Assembly (NCBI RefSeq): GCF_900155525.1
Contig: NZ_LT706952.1
Location: 1,002,406-1,066,405 of the forward strand
Reading direction: 5' to 3'
Length of the DNA: 64,000 nucleotides
DNA from: Mailhella massiliensis
GTDB lineage: Bacteria > Desulfobacterota > Desulfovibrionia > Desulfovibrionales > Desulfovibrionaceae
In this document: piece by piece, positions 53,448-62,438 of the stretch
Layout: each line of letters opens with the position of its first letter
Numbering within the stretch: the stretch's first letter is position 1
Notes under the pieces: model-generated
What the model was told of the DNA's origin: nothing
Database searches by the model: none
What the model saw: the letters and a program-made list of their open reading frames with translations, nothing else
Made by a program: the position numbers and the translations under genes

Positions 53448-54011
53448 TCAGCGTTTCCCGCTTCTCAGGCTGAAGCCGAGAAGCGCGGCTCCCGAAGCCA
53501 CGGCCGCAAGCGCGGCCCAGAAAAGGGCCTTCACGTCCCGTGCGAGCACATAGCCCCACAGACCGGTATGCACACCGCCCCTTCCATCCACGAGCTGCAC
53601 GGGAAAGAGCTCGGAATAAATCCACATGGTCAGAAGACCGCCCGCCCCGATGAGAAAGACAAGCACCCCGGCGGCCAGCACAATATGGCGCACGGTGCTG
53701 CTCATGGGTGCGGAGGGCGCGGATTCCCGTTCGCTCTTCTCCTCCGCAGGCATTTCCGCGGGAGGCAGCTCTCCCGTTTCCGGGGGAACCTCGGAAAGCT
53801 CGACCTGATCCCGCAGCAGAAAATCAAGGCTCACGCCGAGGGTATCGGCCAGCTCCACCAGGCGGTCGAGATCGGGAGCGGAAAGGCCGGTTTCCCATTT
53901 CGTGACGGACTGCCGGGAAACACCCATGCGCTGGGCGAGTTCTTCCTGCGACATCCCCAGGGCTTTGCGCCTGGCCTGTATTTTTCCGTATAGCTGGAGA
54001 TCTTTCCTCAT
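53448..54011 (-). CDS. Membrane-anchored XRE-family helix-turn-helix protein
   Basis: A 187-residue protein. Residues about 10-65 are a Cro/CI-type helix-turn-helix (LGMSQEELAQRMGVSRQSVTKWETG) with the partner helix PDLDRLVELADTLGVSLDFLL. A Pro/Glu-rich linker leads to two membrane segments (HIVLAAGVLVFLIGAGGLL and ALFWAALAAVASGAALLGFSL). Membrane-tethered regulators of this kind may sense envelope or transport state. The start at 54011 follows GGAAT at a short distance. Confidence 0.85.
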   Translation of the reverse strand: MRKDLQLYGKIQARRKALGMSQEELAQRMGVSRQSVTKWETGLSAPDLDRLVELADTLGVSLDFLLRDQVELSEVPPETGELPPAEMPAEEKSERESAPSAPMSSTVRHIVLAAGVLVFLIGAGGLLTMWIYSELFPVQLVDGRGGVHTGLWGYVLARDVKALFWAALAAVASGAALLGFSLRSGKR

Positions 54012-54076
54012 AAGATTCCGTGGGCTGACAGCATTTCCGGGCAAAGGCGGCCTGCGCCGCCCTTCCTTTCAGGCAC

Positions 54077-54119
54077 GGCGGCCGCGCGCCGGGGGACCGG
54101 TACGGCGCGCCCGGCCGCC
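54077..54119 (-). terminator. Large GC-rich hairpin between the secreted-protein and XRE genes
   Basis: GGCGGCCG (54077-54084) pairs with CGGCCGCC (54112-54119) and CGCGCCG with CGGCGCG inside. There is no clear T-run. It lies 20 bases after the stop of the minus-strand gene at 54140, so it may end or stabilise that transcript. Confidence 0.5.
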
Positions 54120-54139
54120 ATGATTACGACTTGCTTCCA

Positions 54140-54406
54140 CTATTTGAAGCGTTCCATGGCCTTATCGTAAAAAACGCACAGGGCGTCGAGATCCTGCTTC
54201 TGCTGAAGCTGGAGCAGTTCCGGCTGCAGTTCCTGCATGATCTTCGCATAGTTCTCCGGGTTCTTCTGCGATTCTTCCTGAATGACCTGGGAGAAGGCAA
54301 GGGCCTTCTGCTGGGCTTCTTCAGGGCTGCATCCGGCCTCGGCCAGAGAAGAGAAGCCAAGGACAAGGGCCAGGGCCGCGCACGAAGCCAACATTTTCCT
54401 GTTCAT
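54140..54406 (-). CDS. Small secreted protein, 88 residues
   Basis: The start at 54406 has AGGAG 6 bases upstream. The product has a signal peptide ending near SLAEA-GCS (MNRKMLASCAALALVLGFSS...). The mature part is a short acidic helical protein (SPEEAQQKALAFSQVIQEESQ...PELLQLQQKQDLDALCVFYDKAME) with two cysteines, one at each end, possibly disulfide-linked. I do not recognise the family; it could be a periplasmic binding or chaperone-type helical hairpin. Confidence 0.75.
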   Translation of the reverse strand: MNRKMLASCAALALVLGFSSLAEAGCSPEEAQQKALAFSQVIQEESQKNPENYAKIMQELQPELLQLQQKQDLDALCVFYDKAMERFK

Positions 54407-54740
54407 AGGAACTCCTGTGGTTTTATGGCACACTGCCAGGTTTGAGCGGCAGGCCGGCTTTCCGGCCCGTCATCTGACAGGCCGCCACCGAAGGAAAAGT
54501 TCCCCTTCCATGGAGTCGCGGGAAAAGCCCCGTGGCGCCAGGCCGCCGAATGACGGCCAGAAATTAACGCCATCGTGAAGCATTCTCCACCAACCGGAAG
54601 TTTCCTTTCCGGCAACTATCGGGTGCATATACATGATTTCAGATAATTAGCATAAGATATTTTCCCTCGCTACCGTTTTTTGGCAACCGCAGGTTGCGGG
54701 AAACAACAGGTTGCAAAGGAAGAAAAAAGGAGATTAACGC
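54407..54740. other. Intergenic region without gene
   Basis: About 330 bases. It contains several short inverted repeats, among them GCAACC...GGTTGC around 54683-54699, and A+T-richer sequence near 54630-54665 that could hold the promoter of the secreted-protein gene. No coding sequence is supported. Confidence 0.5.
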
Positions 54741-54768
54741 AAAAAAGGCGGAGCCTTCGCCCCGCCTT
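54741..54768 (-). terminator. Rho-independent terminator of the ferritin-like/VIT gene
   Basis: On the minus strand AAGGCGG pairs with CCGCCTT, followed by T-run (six A at 54741-54746 on the plus strand), 20 bases after the gene's stop. Confidence 0.8.
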
Positions 54769-54788
54769 GCGCACTCATTTCACGTCCG

Positions 54789-55652
54789 TCACATGTCTAT
54801 GCCCATCCAGGTTTTCGCCGCCCAGCCGATGAAGAAGGAAACGGCGGCGACGCCGAAACTGATGGAAAGCATCTCCATGAACTGCGGGCGGAAGCTCTCG
54901 CGCCGCACCACGGAAACAAAGAAGGTGAACAGACAGATGATGCAGGCCGCATTGAACAGGCAGCAGGCCAGCGCCGCATAGGGCGACGTGAAGACCACAT
55001 AGGGCAGAAGCAGCAGCGCCACCGTGATCATATAGGCTATGCCGGTGTACACGGCGGCCTTGAAGGGATGCTTCTCCCCGGGTTCCGCCTTCTTGGCGAG
55101 ATATTCCGAGGCCGCCATGGACAAGGTGGCAGACACGCCGGTGATGAAGCCCGCAAGCCCCACGGTGTCGTTGCTGCCGAGAGCCAGGGTGAAGCCCGCA
55201 AGCGCGCCGGTAAGTTCCACCAGCGCGTCGTTGAGGCCGAGAACCATGCTGCCTATGTACTTCAGCCTTTCCTCGTCCACCATTTCGGCAAGGCGCCGTT
55301 CATGGCGTTCCTCTTCCTCCATGATGCCCTGCGCCTCCGGCACGTCCTCGATGAGACCGGCATAGCGCTTTCCCGCATGATCCTCCCCGGATTCCAGCAG
55401 ATTGATGACGAAGGTCAGGCCGAAGATCCAGCTCATGACACAGTAGAACATCACCTTGAAACGCTTCGCTTCCGCCTTTCTGCCGGTGTAGCGGCCCCAT
55501 ACCTCGCAGTGCTTTTCCTCGTCGGCGGCCATGCGGCGCAGCACTTCGCCGTTTTCACCGCCGACGCGCCCTGCAAGGATGGCATAGATTTCACTGTCCG
55601 TTTTTTCATTGACCTGCATCTCTTCCAGCAGGCGCAGCGTACTTTCCTTCAT
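54789..55652 (-). CDS. Ferritin-like/VIT1-CCC1 family fusion, probable iron/manganese transporter
   Basis: A 287-residue protein. The N-terminal ~90 residues form a rubrerythrin/ferritin-like helical domain with metal-ligand residues (EKTDSEIYA; AADEEKHCEVWGRY). The C-terminal ~200 residues are the VIT1/CCC1 transporter domain with about five membrane segments (GSMVLGLNDALVELTGALAGFTLAL; GFITGVSATLSMAASEYLAKK). Metal sensed or oxidised by the N-terminal domain is probably exported across the membrane, as reported for MbfA-type proteins. GGGGGAG precedes the start. Confidence 0.92.
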   Translation of the reverse strand: MKESTLRLLEEMQVNEKTDSEIYAILAGRVGGENGEVLRRMAADEEKHCEVWGRYTGRKAEAKRFKVMFYCVMSWIFGLTFVINLLESGEDHAGKRYAGLIEDVPEAQGIMEEEERHERRLAEMVDEERLKYIGSMVLGLNDALVELTGALAGFTLALGSNDTVGLAGFITGVSATLSMAASEYLAKKAEPGEKHPFKAAVYTGIAYMITVALLLLPYVVFTSPYAALACCLFNAACIICLFTFFVSVVRRESFRPQFMEMLSISFGVAAVSFFIGWAAKTWMGIDM

Positions 55653-55803
55653 ATCACGCTCCCCCGGCGTATATCACGCCTTTTTCAGGGGGATACGCCA
55701 AGCGCTCACCGCTGGCAACCTCGAAAAGGCGCCTCCGCCGCACGCTCCGCTGCGGAACATTCCACGCGGGCTTCCGCAGTATCGCTTTCCCCGCTTCTGC
55801 CGG

Positions 55804-55832
55804 AAAAAAGAGGGGGAAGCGTCGCTTCCCCC
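55804..55832 (-). terminator. Rho-independent terminator downstream of the oxidoreductase gene
   Basis: GGGGGAAGC (55812-55820) and GCTTCCCCC (55824-55832) form a perfect stem; on the minus strand it is followed by CTCTTTTTTC. A second GC hairpin (CCGGCCGGAAG/CTTCCGGCCGG, 55875-55902) lies between it and the gene. Confidence 0.85.
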
Positions 55833-55932
55833 TTCTTCTCCGCCGTGCGATATGCTTCCGCGGAGTTCCGCGCCCCGGCCGGAAGAGCATCCTTCCGGCC
55901 GGAGTCCGCTTCGCACGGCCTTACGGCAGAAA

Positions 55933-57933
55933 TCAGATGACGTTGCCCGCGCACCAGCCGGTATCGGTGGCGTTGCGGATGTTGGCCGGTCCCATGCAGT
56001 CGCCGGCATTGATCACATCGAACGCCGTCCCCCGGAAGGAATCGCGCAGTTCGGCCAGAGGCCTGGAACCGGCGGAAATGATGACGGTATCGGCCTTGAA
56101 GAAGACTTCCCTGCCGTCCTTGTCCTTTCCGGCCACGCCTTCGGGAGTGATTTCCGTGCACAGGCAGTCCACATGCACCTGTACGCCGTTTTTCACCATG
56201 TGTTCCTCAAGGCTCATGCGTTCGGCGATTTCCGACTTGGGAGCGAAGAAGTGGCCCATTTCCAGAATGGTGACCTTTCTGCCCTTTTCCGCCAGGGAAA
56301 TGCCCAGTTCGCAGCCCACGGAACCGCCGCCGACCACGACGATGTTCTCGCCCATCTTGTCCTCGTTGCTGAACACGTCCCAGGCCATGACCACGTTCTT
56401 TCCGTCGATGCCCGGAATGGGCGGAACGGCCTGCTCCGCGCCCACGGCCACGATGACGGCGTCGTAATTGGCCTCGGAGATCATGTTCGCGGTGACTTCG
56501 GACTCCAGAAGAATCTTGATGCCCTCGCGCTGACGAACCTGATGGATGAAGTATTCCCGCAGAGCCAGAATTTCCTTCTTGAACCACAGATGTTCGGGAT
56601 AGATGGCCGTCTGCCCACCGAGGAAGGCGCGCTTTTCAAACAGCGTTACGTCGTGCCCCTTGTCCGCAGCGGAAATGGCGGCCTGCATACCGGCGATGCC
56701 GCCGCCGATGACGGCGACGCGCTTGCGGCCGTTGAAGCGGAAGGCACGCACACGGGCACTGCCCTGTCCCACCAGGGGGTTCACGGAACAGCGGTTGTCG
56801 AAGGTGGCGTCGTTCAGGATGGTCACTTTCGTGGTAAGGGCGTTGCGGCGACCGCCGTCCACGCAGAAATCGCAGTGGATGCAGGGGCGGATATCCTTTT
56901 CGCGTCCGGCGCGCACCTTGTTGACCCATTCGGGGTCGGCAATGGCCTGACGGGCCATGAGAATGTAGTCGGCCTTGCCTTCGGCCAGAATGCTTTCCGC
57001 AAGTTCGGGACTATGCACGGAGCCGATGACGCCCACGGGCTTCTTCACGCCCGCCTTCTTGAGGGCGACGGAACCGTCCACGTTGTGGCCGGGAGTCACG
57101 AAGCAGGTGGGGTGCATCTTCGGGCGGGCATGGGCGTCCAGACGGGTGCCGCAGGAAACGTGGAACATGTCCACATATTCCTCCATGATGAGCGCCTGCT
57201 GCGCCGCGTCTTCCGGGGTGATGCCGCCTTCGGCCCTGTCGTTGCCGTTCATGCGGATTTCAATGACCATGGAGTCGCCGACGACTTCGCGGATGCGCTT
57301 GATGACCATGAGCGGGAAGCGTACGCGGTTCTCCACGGAACCGCCGTAGGCATCGGTGCGGTGATTGCTCAGAGGCGAGAGGAAGTTGTTCATCAGCCAG
57401 CCGTGCCCGTAATGCAGCATGATGGCGTCGAACCCGGCCCTCTTGGCGTCGGCCGCGGCGGTGACGTACATCTTCGCCACGTCCTCCATGTCCTCTTCCG
57501 TCATTTCGCGTACCATGCGGCCGTTGTACATGAAGGAACTCGGCCCCATGAGGTCGCAGGTTCCGGCCAGAGCACAGATGCCGGGATGATAGATTTCGCA
57601 GGCCGTGTTCATGCCGAAGGCGTGAACGGAACGCTGAAGAATGTGCATGAACGTGAAGCCCTTGGACTTTTCATCCAGCCGGATGGTGCCGAAATGCGCG
57701 CTGTGGCTGGGCACTTCCACAGGAACGGCGCAGGAGGCGAAGCCGCCGCGGGCAAGATCCGTATAATAGTCCACGCCGTAATCGTTGATGGTACCGTTGG
57801 CATCCGTGGAATAGGCTCCGGAAACCTGCATGGGGCCGACCATGATGCGGTTTTTATAGACAAGCTTCTTTTTGCCTACGGTCAGAGGCTGAAACAGGTG
57901 GGGATACTTTTCCAGATACAGCGGCTTGGACAT
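55933..57933 (-). CDS. NADH:flavin oxidoreductase of the Old Yellow Enzyme/2,4-dienoyl-CoA reductase type
   Basis: A 666-residue multi-cofactor enzyme. Residues about 10-380 are an FMN TIM barrel with the OYE-type LHYGHGWLMNNFLSPLSNHR motif. A [4Fe-4S] cluster follows in CIHCDFCV...RCSVNP (Cx2Cx2C spacing, as in trimethylamine dehydrogenase). The C-terminal half is an FAD/NAD(P)H domain (IGGGIAGMQAAISAADKG; VVGGGSVGCELGISLAEKG). Such enzymes pass hydride from NAD(P)H to an activated double bond or take electrons from an amine. It is divergent from a LysR gene and near the TRAP genes at 59-62 kb, so it probably reduces the imported compound. Confidence 0.93.
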   Translation of the reverse strand: MSKPLYLEKYPHLFQPLTVGKKKLVYKNRIMVGPMQVSGAYSTDANGTINDYGVDYYTDLARGGFASCAVPVEVPSHSAHFGTIRLDEKSKGFTFMHILQRSVHAFGMNTACEIYHPGICALAGTCDLMGPSSFMYNGRMVREMTEEDMEDVAKMYVTAAADAKRAGFDAIMLHYGHGWLMNNFLSPLSNHRTDAYGGSVENRVRFPLMVIKRIREVVGDSMVIEIRMNGNDRAEGGITPEDAAQQALIMEEYVDMFHVSCGTRLDAHARPKMHPTCFVTPGHNVDGSVALKKAGVKKPVGVIGSVHSPELAESILAEGKADYILMARQAIADPEWVNKVRAGREKDIRPCIHCDFCVDGGRRNALTTKVTILNDATFDNRCSVNPLVGQGSARVRAFRFNGRKRVAVIGGGIAGMQAAISAADKGHDVTLFEKRAFLGGQTAIYPEHLWFKKEILALREYFIHQVRQREGIKILLESEVTANMISEANYDAVIVAVGAEQAVPPIPGIDGKNVVMAWDVFSNEDKMGENIVVVGGGSVGCELGISLAEKGRKVTILEMGHFFAPKSEIAERMSLEEHMVKNGVQVHVDCLCTEITPEGVAGKDKDGREVFFKADTVIISAGSRPLAELRDSFRGTAFDVINAGDCMGPANIRNATDTGWCAGNVI

Positions 57934-58102
57934 GGGATTCCTCCTCGGATAATACGTTCAAGATCAGCTTGTATCATCGTTATACGGAGTTCCCTTTCCG
58001 CCATCTATTGACCACAGGATGATAGTGGTATAAAAAATTATTTGATACTGAACAGATCCTTCCGCCGCAGGGCGGACCTGCCTTCATGCACAAGGAGCGG
58101 GA
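57934..58102. promoter_or_regulatory. Divergent LysR/oxidoreductase control region
   Basis: The 169-base gap contains GTAT-N7-ATAC (57971-57985), a candidate LysR site, and a TATAAAA-type A+T-rich stretch near 58028-58041 that could be the LysR promoter. Position between divergent genes makes a shared operator likely; the exact site is tentative. Confidence 0.4.
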
Positions 58103-59035
58103 ATGCAGCTTCGTTATCTTGAGTATTTCGTTCAGGCCGTGGAGTGCCGGTCGCTGAACAGAGCGGCGCGCAAACTCGACGTCAGCCCGCAGGCGCTGTG
58201 CGCAGGCGTGGCCGCGCTGGAAAAAAAACTGGGATACGCCCTGCTTGAGCGCTCCCCCATGGGGGTAAGGCCCACCAAGAACGGAGAAATCGTTTTTCAG
58301 GACGCCCGCGACATACGGGACACCATCCACAAATGGCTCCAGCTTTCCCCCCGTCAGCCGGAAAAAGACACCGTCATGGTCAAGCTCGGCGCCTCCACCA
58401 CGCTCATGCGCTGGCTGGTGCCGCAGGTGGTGCTTCAGGTCAAGAAGCTCTACCCCCACATTTACTTCAATCTTCTGGAATCGTTTGTGGAACAGGTATT
58501 TCACACCGTGGTCGACCAGCGTATGCTCGGCCTCATCACCTGCGTGAACGAAAGGGTGGAAAGCACCTATCGCGTGCGCCTCGCCCAGAACGACATGACC
58601 TTCATGGAAGGCCCGGAAGACGGGTGCGCCGTCATCATCAACAAATCCCATCCGTTCGCCGAACGTCCCATGCTCACCCTGAAGGATCTTGCGGAACTGC
58701 GCCTCGCCTTCAATCCACAGCGCGACCAGTACTTCGTTTACCGCGACATCTGCCCGCACTTCGCCCCTTCGGGCATCATTCATATCCCGGAACAGGAAAA
58801 CCTGCTCCGGCTTATTTCCATGGACGTTTCCACCGCCGCAGTGCTGCCGCGCAGCGTTCTGCTCGCTCCCGGCGGCTGGGCGCAGAAGGTATGCGCCAAG
58901 GATGTGGAGGATTTTCCCATGCCGGGCCGCATCTGGCTCATCTATCCCAGGGACATGCGCTCCTCGGAAAAACTCGTACAGGAAAGCATCGCAGATCTTC
59001 TGGAGCAGCTGAAAAAGGAAGAACTCCCGCTTTGA
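58103..59035 (+). CDS. LysR-family transcriptional regulator
   Basis: A 310-residue regulator. The N-terminal helix-turn-helix spans residues about 1-65 (YFVQAVECRSLNRAARKLDVSPQALCAGVAALEKKLG), followed by the effector-binding domain. AAGGAG precedes the ATG. It is divergent from the OYE-type gene and convergent with the dctP/dctQM/amidohydrolase set. I infer that it controls both and responds to the transported compound or a metabolite. Confidence 0.93.
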   Translation: MQLRYLEYFVQAVECRSLNRAARKLDVSPQALCAGVAALEKKLGYALLERSPMGVRPTKNGEIVFQDARDIRDTIHKWLQLSPRQPEKDTVMVKLGASTTLMRWLVPQVVLQVKKLYPHIYFNLLESFVEQVFHTVVDQRMLGLITCVNERVESTYRVRLAQNDMTFMEGPEDGCAVIINKSHPFAERPMLTLKDLAELRLAFNPQRDQYFVYRDICPHFAPSGIIHIPEQENLLRLISMDVSTAAVLPRSVLLAPGGWAQKVCAKDVEDFPMPGRIWLIYPRDMRSSEKLVQESIADLLEQLKKEELPL

Positions 59036-59102
59036 TGCCGTCGGAGACTTCCTCTCCATGCGCAGCGTGCAGGCGCTTTTCCCAGTCTTTCCGCACACGA
59101 AG

Positions 59103-59131
59103 AAGGCCCCGCCTTTCGACGGGGCCTTTTC
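59103..59131 (+). terminator. Rho-independent terminator of the LysR gene
   Basis: AAGGCCCCG (59103-59111) pairs with CGGGGCCTT (59120-59128), followed by TTTC. Confidence 0.85.
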
Positions 59132-59165
59132 TCTGCAAAAGAGCTTCCATAAACTCAGGTCCGAA

Positions 59166-59199
59166 GCGCACGCGCAAAGCCGGGGGCCGGCGCGTGCGC
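59166..59199 (-). terminator. GC-rich hairpin after dctP
   Basis: GCGCACGCGC (59166-59175) and GCGCGTGCGC (59190-59199) are perfectly complementary, with CCGG pairs inside, 11 bases beyond the dctP stop on the minus strand. No strong T-run is present. Confidence 0.5.
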
Positions 59200-59209
59200 A
59201 AAGAACACC

Positions 59210-60259
59210 TTACTTGCCGCCGTACTGCGCGTTGGCTTCCTCCATGCACTTTTCAAACAGGGCAAGGGCTTCCTTGGCGCGGGTGAAACCGCGCTTTTCC
59301 ATGGAAGCGATCCAGTTCTGCTGGAACGGCTCCAGGAACTTCGCCATCTTGGCCTGTTCCTCGGCGGGCATTTCGTTCATGCGGCACTTTCCGTTGGAAA
59401 GCACATAGTCCACGGAATCCTTGATGCTCGCGTCCACGGCGGTAGCGATGGCCCGGGACATGGCCTCGCCGGTGGTCTCTTCCAGAATCTTCTGAAGATC
59501 GGCGGGCAGAGATTCCCACACGGAACGGTTCATGACCATGTAATGATAACCGGGAGCGATGGGGTAGTTCAGAATTTCCGTAAGCACCTCATAGAGCTTG
59601 AAGGGCTTGAGAATGGTGAGCGCCATGAGGGACGTATCGGTCTGACCGCGCTGAATGCTCATGTAGATGTCCGGCGGAGCGACGAAGATGGGAACCGCGC
59701 CGAAGGTGGTGATGAGTTCGTCCGCACCGGAGATGTGATAGTTGATCTTTCTGCCCTTCAGATCGTCGACCTTGGTGATGGGCGTCCTGGAAGTGAGCAT
59801 CATGGGGCCTGTGCTCCAGATGGTGAGCAGCTTCATTTCCTTGTTGTCCAGCTCGGCCTTCACCCAGTCGTTCTTCGTAACGTAGTTGTAGAAGCCCATG
59901 GAGGCGGCCATGCTGCTGTTGCCGGGCACATTGGCTTCACCGGTGTCGGAGTAGCCGTACAGGCCGGGATTGGCGCCGAAGAGACTGTGGCCTATATCCA
60001 CGCGGCCCTTGACCACGGCATCCGGCACTTCCTTGGACGTGCAGATGGAACCGGGGCTGTAGAACACGATCTTCAGGCGGCCGTTGCTGCGCTTTTCCAC
60101 TTCCTGCATCCAGGGTTCCCAGACCTGCTGATACACCACATGGTTTTCACGGTAGCCCTCGCTGGTGAACGCGAGTTCATAGGTGCGCTCCGCAGCGGAA
60201 GATGCGGCGGGACACAGCAGAGAAAGCGCGAGCAGGGAAAGAAGCAGAGGTCTTTTCAT
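59210..60259 (-). CDS. TRAP transporter substrate-binding protein (DctP family)
   Basis: A 349-residue periplasmic receptor. The signal peptide ends at ASSA-AER (residue about 23). The mature protein includes the DctP pattern (YELAFTSEGYRENHVVYQQVW; MLTSRTPITKVDDLKGRKINY). It is the last gene of the amidohydrolase/DctQM/DctP set, 45 bases after the fused permease gene. It binds a small organic acid, identity unknown. Confidence 0.92.
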   Translation of the reverse strand: MKRPLLLSLLALSLLCPAASSAAERTYELAFTSEGYRENHVVYQQVWEPWMQEVEKRSNGRLKIVFYSPGSICTSKEVPDAVVKGRVDIGHSLFGANPGLYGYSDTGEANVPGNSSMAASMGFYNYVTKNDWVKAELDNKEMKLLTIWSTGPMMLTSRTPITKVDDLKGRKINYHISGADELITTFGAVPIFVAPPDIYMSIQRGQTDTSLMALTILKPFKLYEVLTEILNYPIAPGYHYMVMNRSVWESLPADLQKILEETTGEAMSRAIATAVDASIKDSVDYVLSNGKCRMNEMPAEEQAKMAKFLEPFQQNWIASMEKRGFTRAKEALALFEKCMEEANAQYGGK

Positions 60260-60304
60260 GGTATCCGTCCTTGTTTATGGGTTGCCTTCGCCGGGAAGGA
60301 AGAA

Positions 60305-62203
60305 TCAGAAGAACTTGTTGGGCAGCCAGAGAGCTATCTCGGGGAAGATGGTGAGCAGAAGGATGAGGAAGGCTATGCAGAGGAAGAAGAGCCATACATC
60401 CCTGAATATGGCGCCCATGGGGATATCCTTGGCCATGGAACTTATGCCGAACACGTTGATGCCCACAGGCGGCGTGATGACGGCCATTTCCGTAAGCAGC
60501 ACGATGATGACGCCGAACCACACGGGGTCGAACTGAAGAGCCTGTATGGTGGGGAAGATGGTGGGCAGAGTGAGCAGAAGAAGGGGCAGCACGTTCATCA
60601 TGCAGCCCATGATGATGTAGAAGACGATGATCACGAGCAGAATGATGTGTCTGTCGACCTCCAGCCCGGCCGCGTACTGAGCCAGGGTGACGGTGAGACG
60701 GGTGTAGGCGATGAATACGCCAAGAAGCGCCACGCACATGAGGATGAACAGCAGCTTGCCCGCAATATACACCGTGCTTATGAGGCATTCCCTGGTCTGC
60801 TGCCAGCTGATGCGCCGGGCGGCGAGGGAGAAGATCCACACGGCCACGGAACCGATGGCGCCCGCTTCCGTAGCGCTGAAGAAACCGGCGAGAATGCCGC
60901 CCATGATGATGACGATGAGGCAGAGGATGGGCAGAATGCCGGACAGGGAGGACACCTTTTCCCTCATGCTGTGACGTTCGCCGCGCGGCAGAAGTTCAGG
61001 ATGCCGGTATGCGGTGACAAGCAGCACGAGAATGAACAGGGAAGAGAGAATGATGCCCGGAATGACGCCCGCCATGAAGAGTCTGCCGGTGGAGGTTTCC
61101 GTCACGATGGCGTAGATGATGAAGCTCAGACTCGGGGGAATGAGCACGCCCAGCGTGCCGCCGCAGGCCAGCGTGGCGCAGGAGAAGGCGGGATTGTAGC
61201 CGTGACGGCGCATTTCCGGCAGCGCCACGGAGGCCATGGTCACGCCGCAGGCCAGAGAGTCGCCGCAGATGGCGGCGAACCCCGCGCAGCCGATGATGCT
61301 CGCGATGCCGAGGGAAGCGGGAGTACGCCCCATCCAGATGCGGGCGGCCTTGAACATGTCGGCGCTGATGCCGGACACCAGCGAAAGTTCGCCCATGAGG
61401 CAGAACAGCGGAACCACGGCGAGAGTGGCGGAAAAGGCCGAGTTGTAGGAGGTCATGCTCAGGGTGTTGAAATGGGTGATGACGTCGGGCCTCAGGCACA
61501 GGAGTCCTATGAAGCCGGAAATACCCATGGCGTATCCCAGAGGAAAGCCTATGAACAGCACCAGCATGAAGAAGAGAATGCCGAACACGCCGAGCTGCGC
61601 GCGGGAAGGAAAGATGCCGAAGTATTCCAGCACCCACGGAAGAAGCGCAACGAACACGGTGACGGCGAAAACGGCGGGAATGAACCAGGCCACGCCGTCC
61701 CTGACGAAGCCCGTAAAGCAGCGCAGCGTCTTGATGAGCAGGGTGAGGGCGAAGACGGCCATGCAGAAACCGAAGAACATCATGGGGATGAACAGCGGAA
61801 TATGCAGGATGGACGTGACTTCCCCGCCGCCCGTCTTCTCGAAAGCGAGCACCAGAATCTCCCAGCCCAGGGTGGAGAAGAAGACCAGTCCCATGAATTC
61901 AAAGAGTCCGTCGAGGAAGGCCTTCACCTTCGGTGAAAAATGCTGGTAGAAAAAGTCGATGGAAATATGCCGGTCGCGGCAGGAAATGACGATCATGCCG
62001 GAAACGGCGAGAGAACCCATCATGAGTTCCTGTATCTCATAGGCGCCGGGAAAATATGATCCCACATAGCGAAGAAGCACGTCCACGGTGACGGGCACGG
62101 CAAGAAGCACCAGAGACACCGCGCCGATGACCAGGGCGACCTTGTGGATAAGCGTCATCATAGGTTCAAAAAGACCTTCGGCCTTGGTTTCTGCTGCTGT
62201 CAT
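60305..62203 (-). CDS. TRAP transporter fused permease (DctQM)
   Basis: A 632-residue fused small and large TRAP permease. The first ~190 residues are the four-helix DctQ domain (VALVIGAVSLVLLAVPVTVDVLLRY); the rest is DctM (GFPLGYAMGISGFIGLL; IASIIGCAGFAAICGDSLACGVTMASVALP; LTEMAVITPPVGINVFGIS). The start at 62203 has AGGAG upstream and begins MTAAETKAEG. It is cotranscribed with dctP and downstream of the amidohydrolase-like gene. Confidence 0.93.
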   Translation of the reverse strand: MTAAETKAEGLFEPMMTLIHKVALVIGAVSLVLLAVPVTVDVLLRYVGSYFPGAYEIQELMMGSLAVSGMIVISCRDRHISIDFFYQHFSPKVKAFLDGLFEFMGLVFFSTLGWEILVLAFEKTGGGEVTSILHIPLFIPMMFFGFCMAVFALTLLIKTLRCFTGFVRDGVAWFIPAVFAVTVFVALLPWVLEYFGIFPSRAQLGVFGILFFMLVLFIGFPLGYAMGISGFIGLLCLRPDVITHFNTLSMTSYNSAFSATLAVVPLFCLMGELSLVSGISADMFKAARIWMGRTPASLGIASIIGCAGFAAICGDSLACGVTMASVALPEMRRHGYNPAFSCATLACGGTLGVLIPPSLSFIIYAIVTETSTGRLFMAGVIPGIILSSLFILVLLVTAYRHPELLPRGERHSMREKVSSLSGILPILCLIVIIMGGILAGFFSATEAGAIGSVAVWIFSLAARRISWQQTRECLISTVYIAGKLLFILMCVALLGVFIAYTRLTVTLAQYAAGLEVDRHIILLVIIVFYIIMGCMMNVLPLLLLTLPTIFPTIQALQFDPVWFGVIIVLLTEMAVITPPVGINVFGISSMAKDIPMGAIFRDVWLFFLCIAFLILLLTIFPEIALWLPNKFF

Positions 62204-62438
62204 AGGCGGCTCCTGTCGGTAACAAGTTCGGCACATATATCAGAGAAGGGGAGACGCATGTCCTGCGGCGCTGTCCGGCGCTGCCTGCCGGAAAAATCCG
62301 GGCAGGAAACGGAACCGCGCCTCGTCCGTCGGAGAGGCTTTCCGCAGGACTCTCGCCCCGTGGCCCTCTGCCCCATGCCGGTACCCGCTCCGCAAGGGGC
62401 GGATACGGCACGGGACGCATTCCGCATTCCGCGGAAGG

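Noticed and set aside
55933-57933. Abnormal iron-sulfur cysteine spacing in the OYE-type enzyme
   Set aside because: The Cx2Cx2C spacing is also that of trimethylamine dehydrogenase, so it is a known variant.
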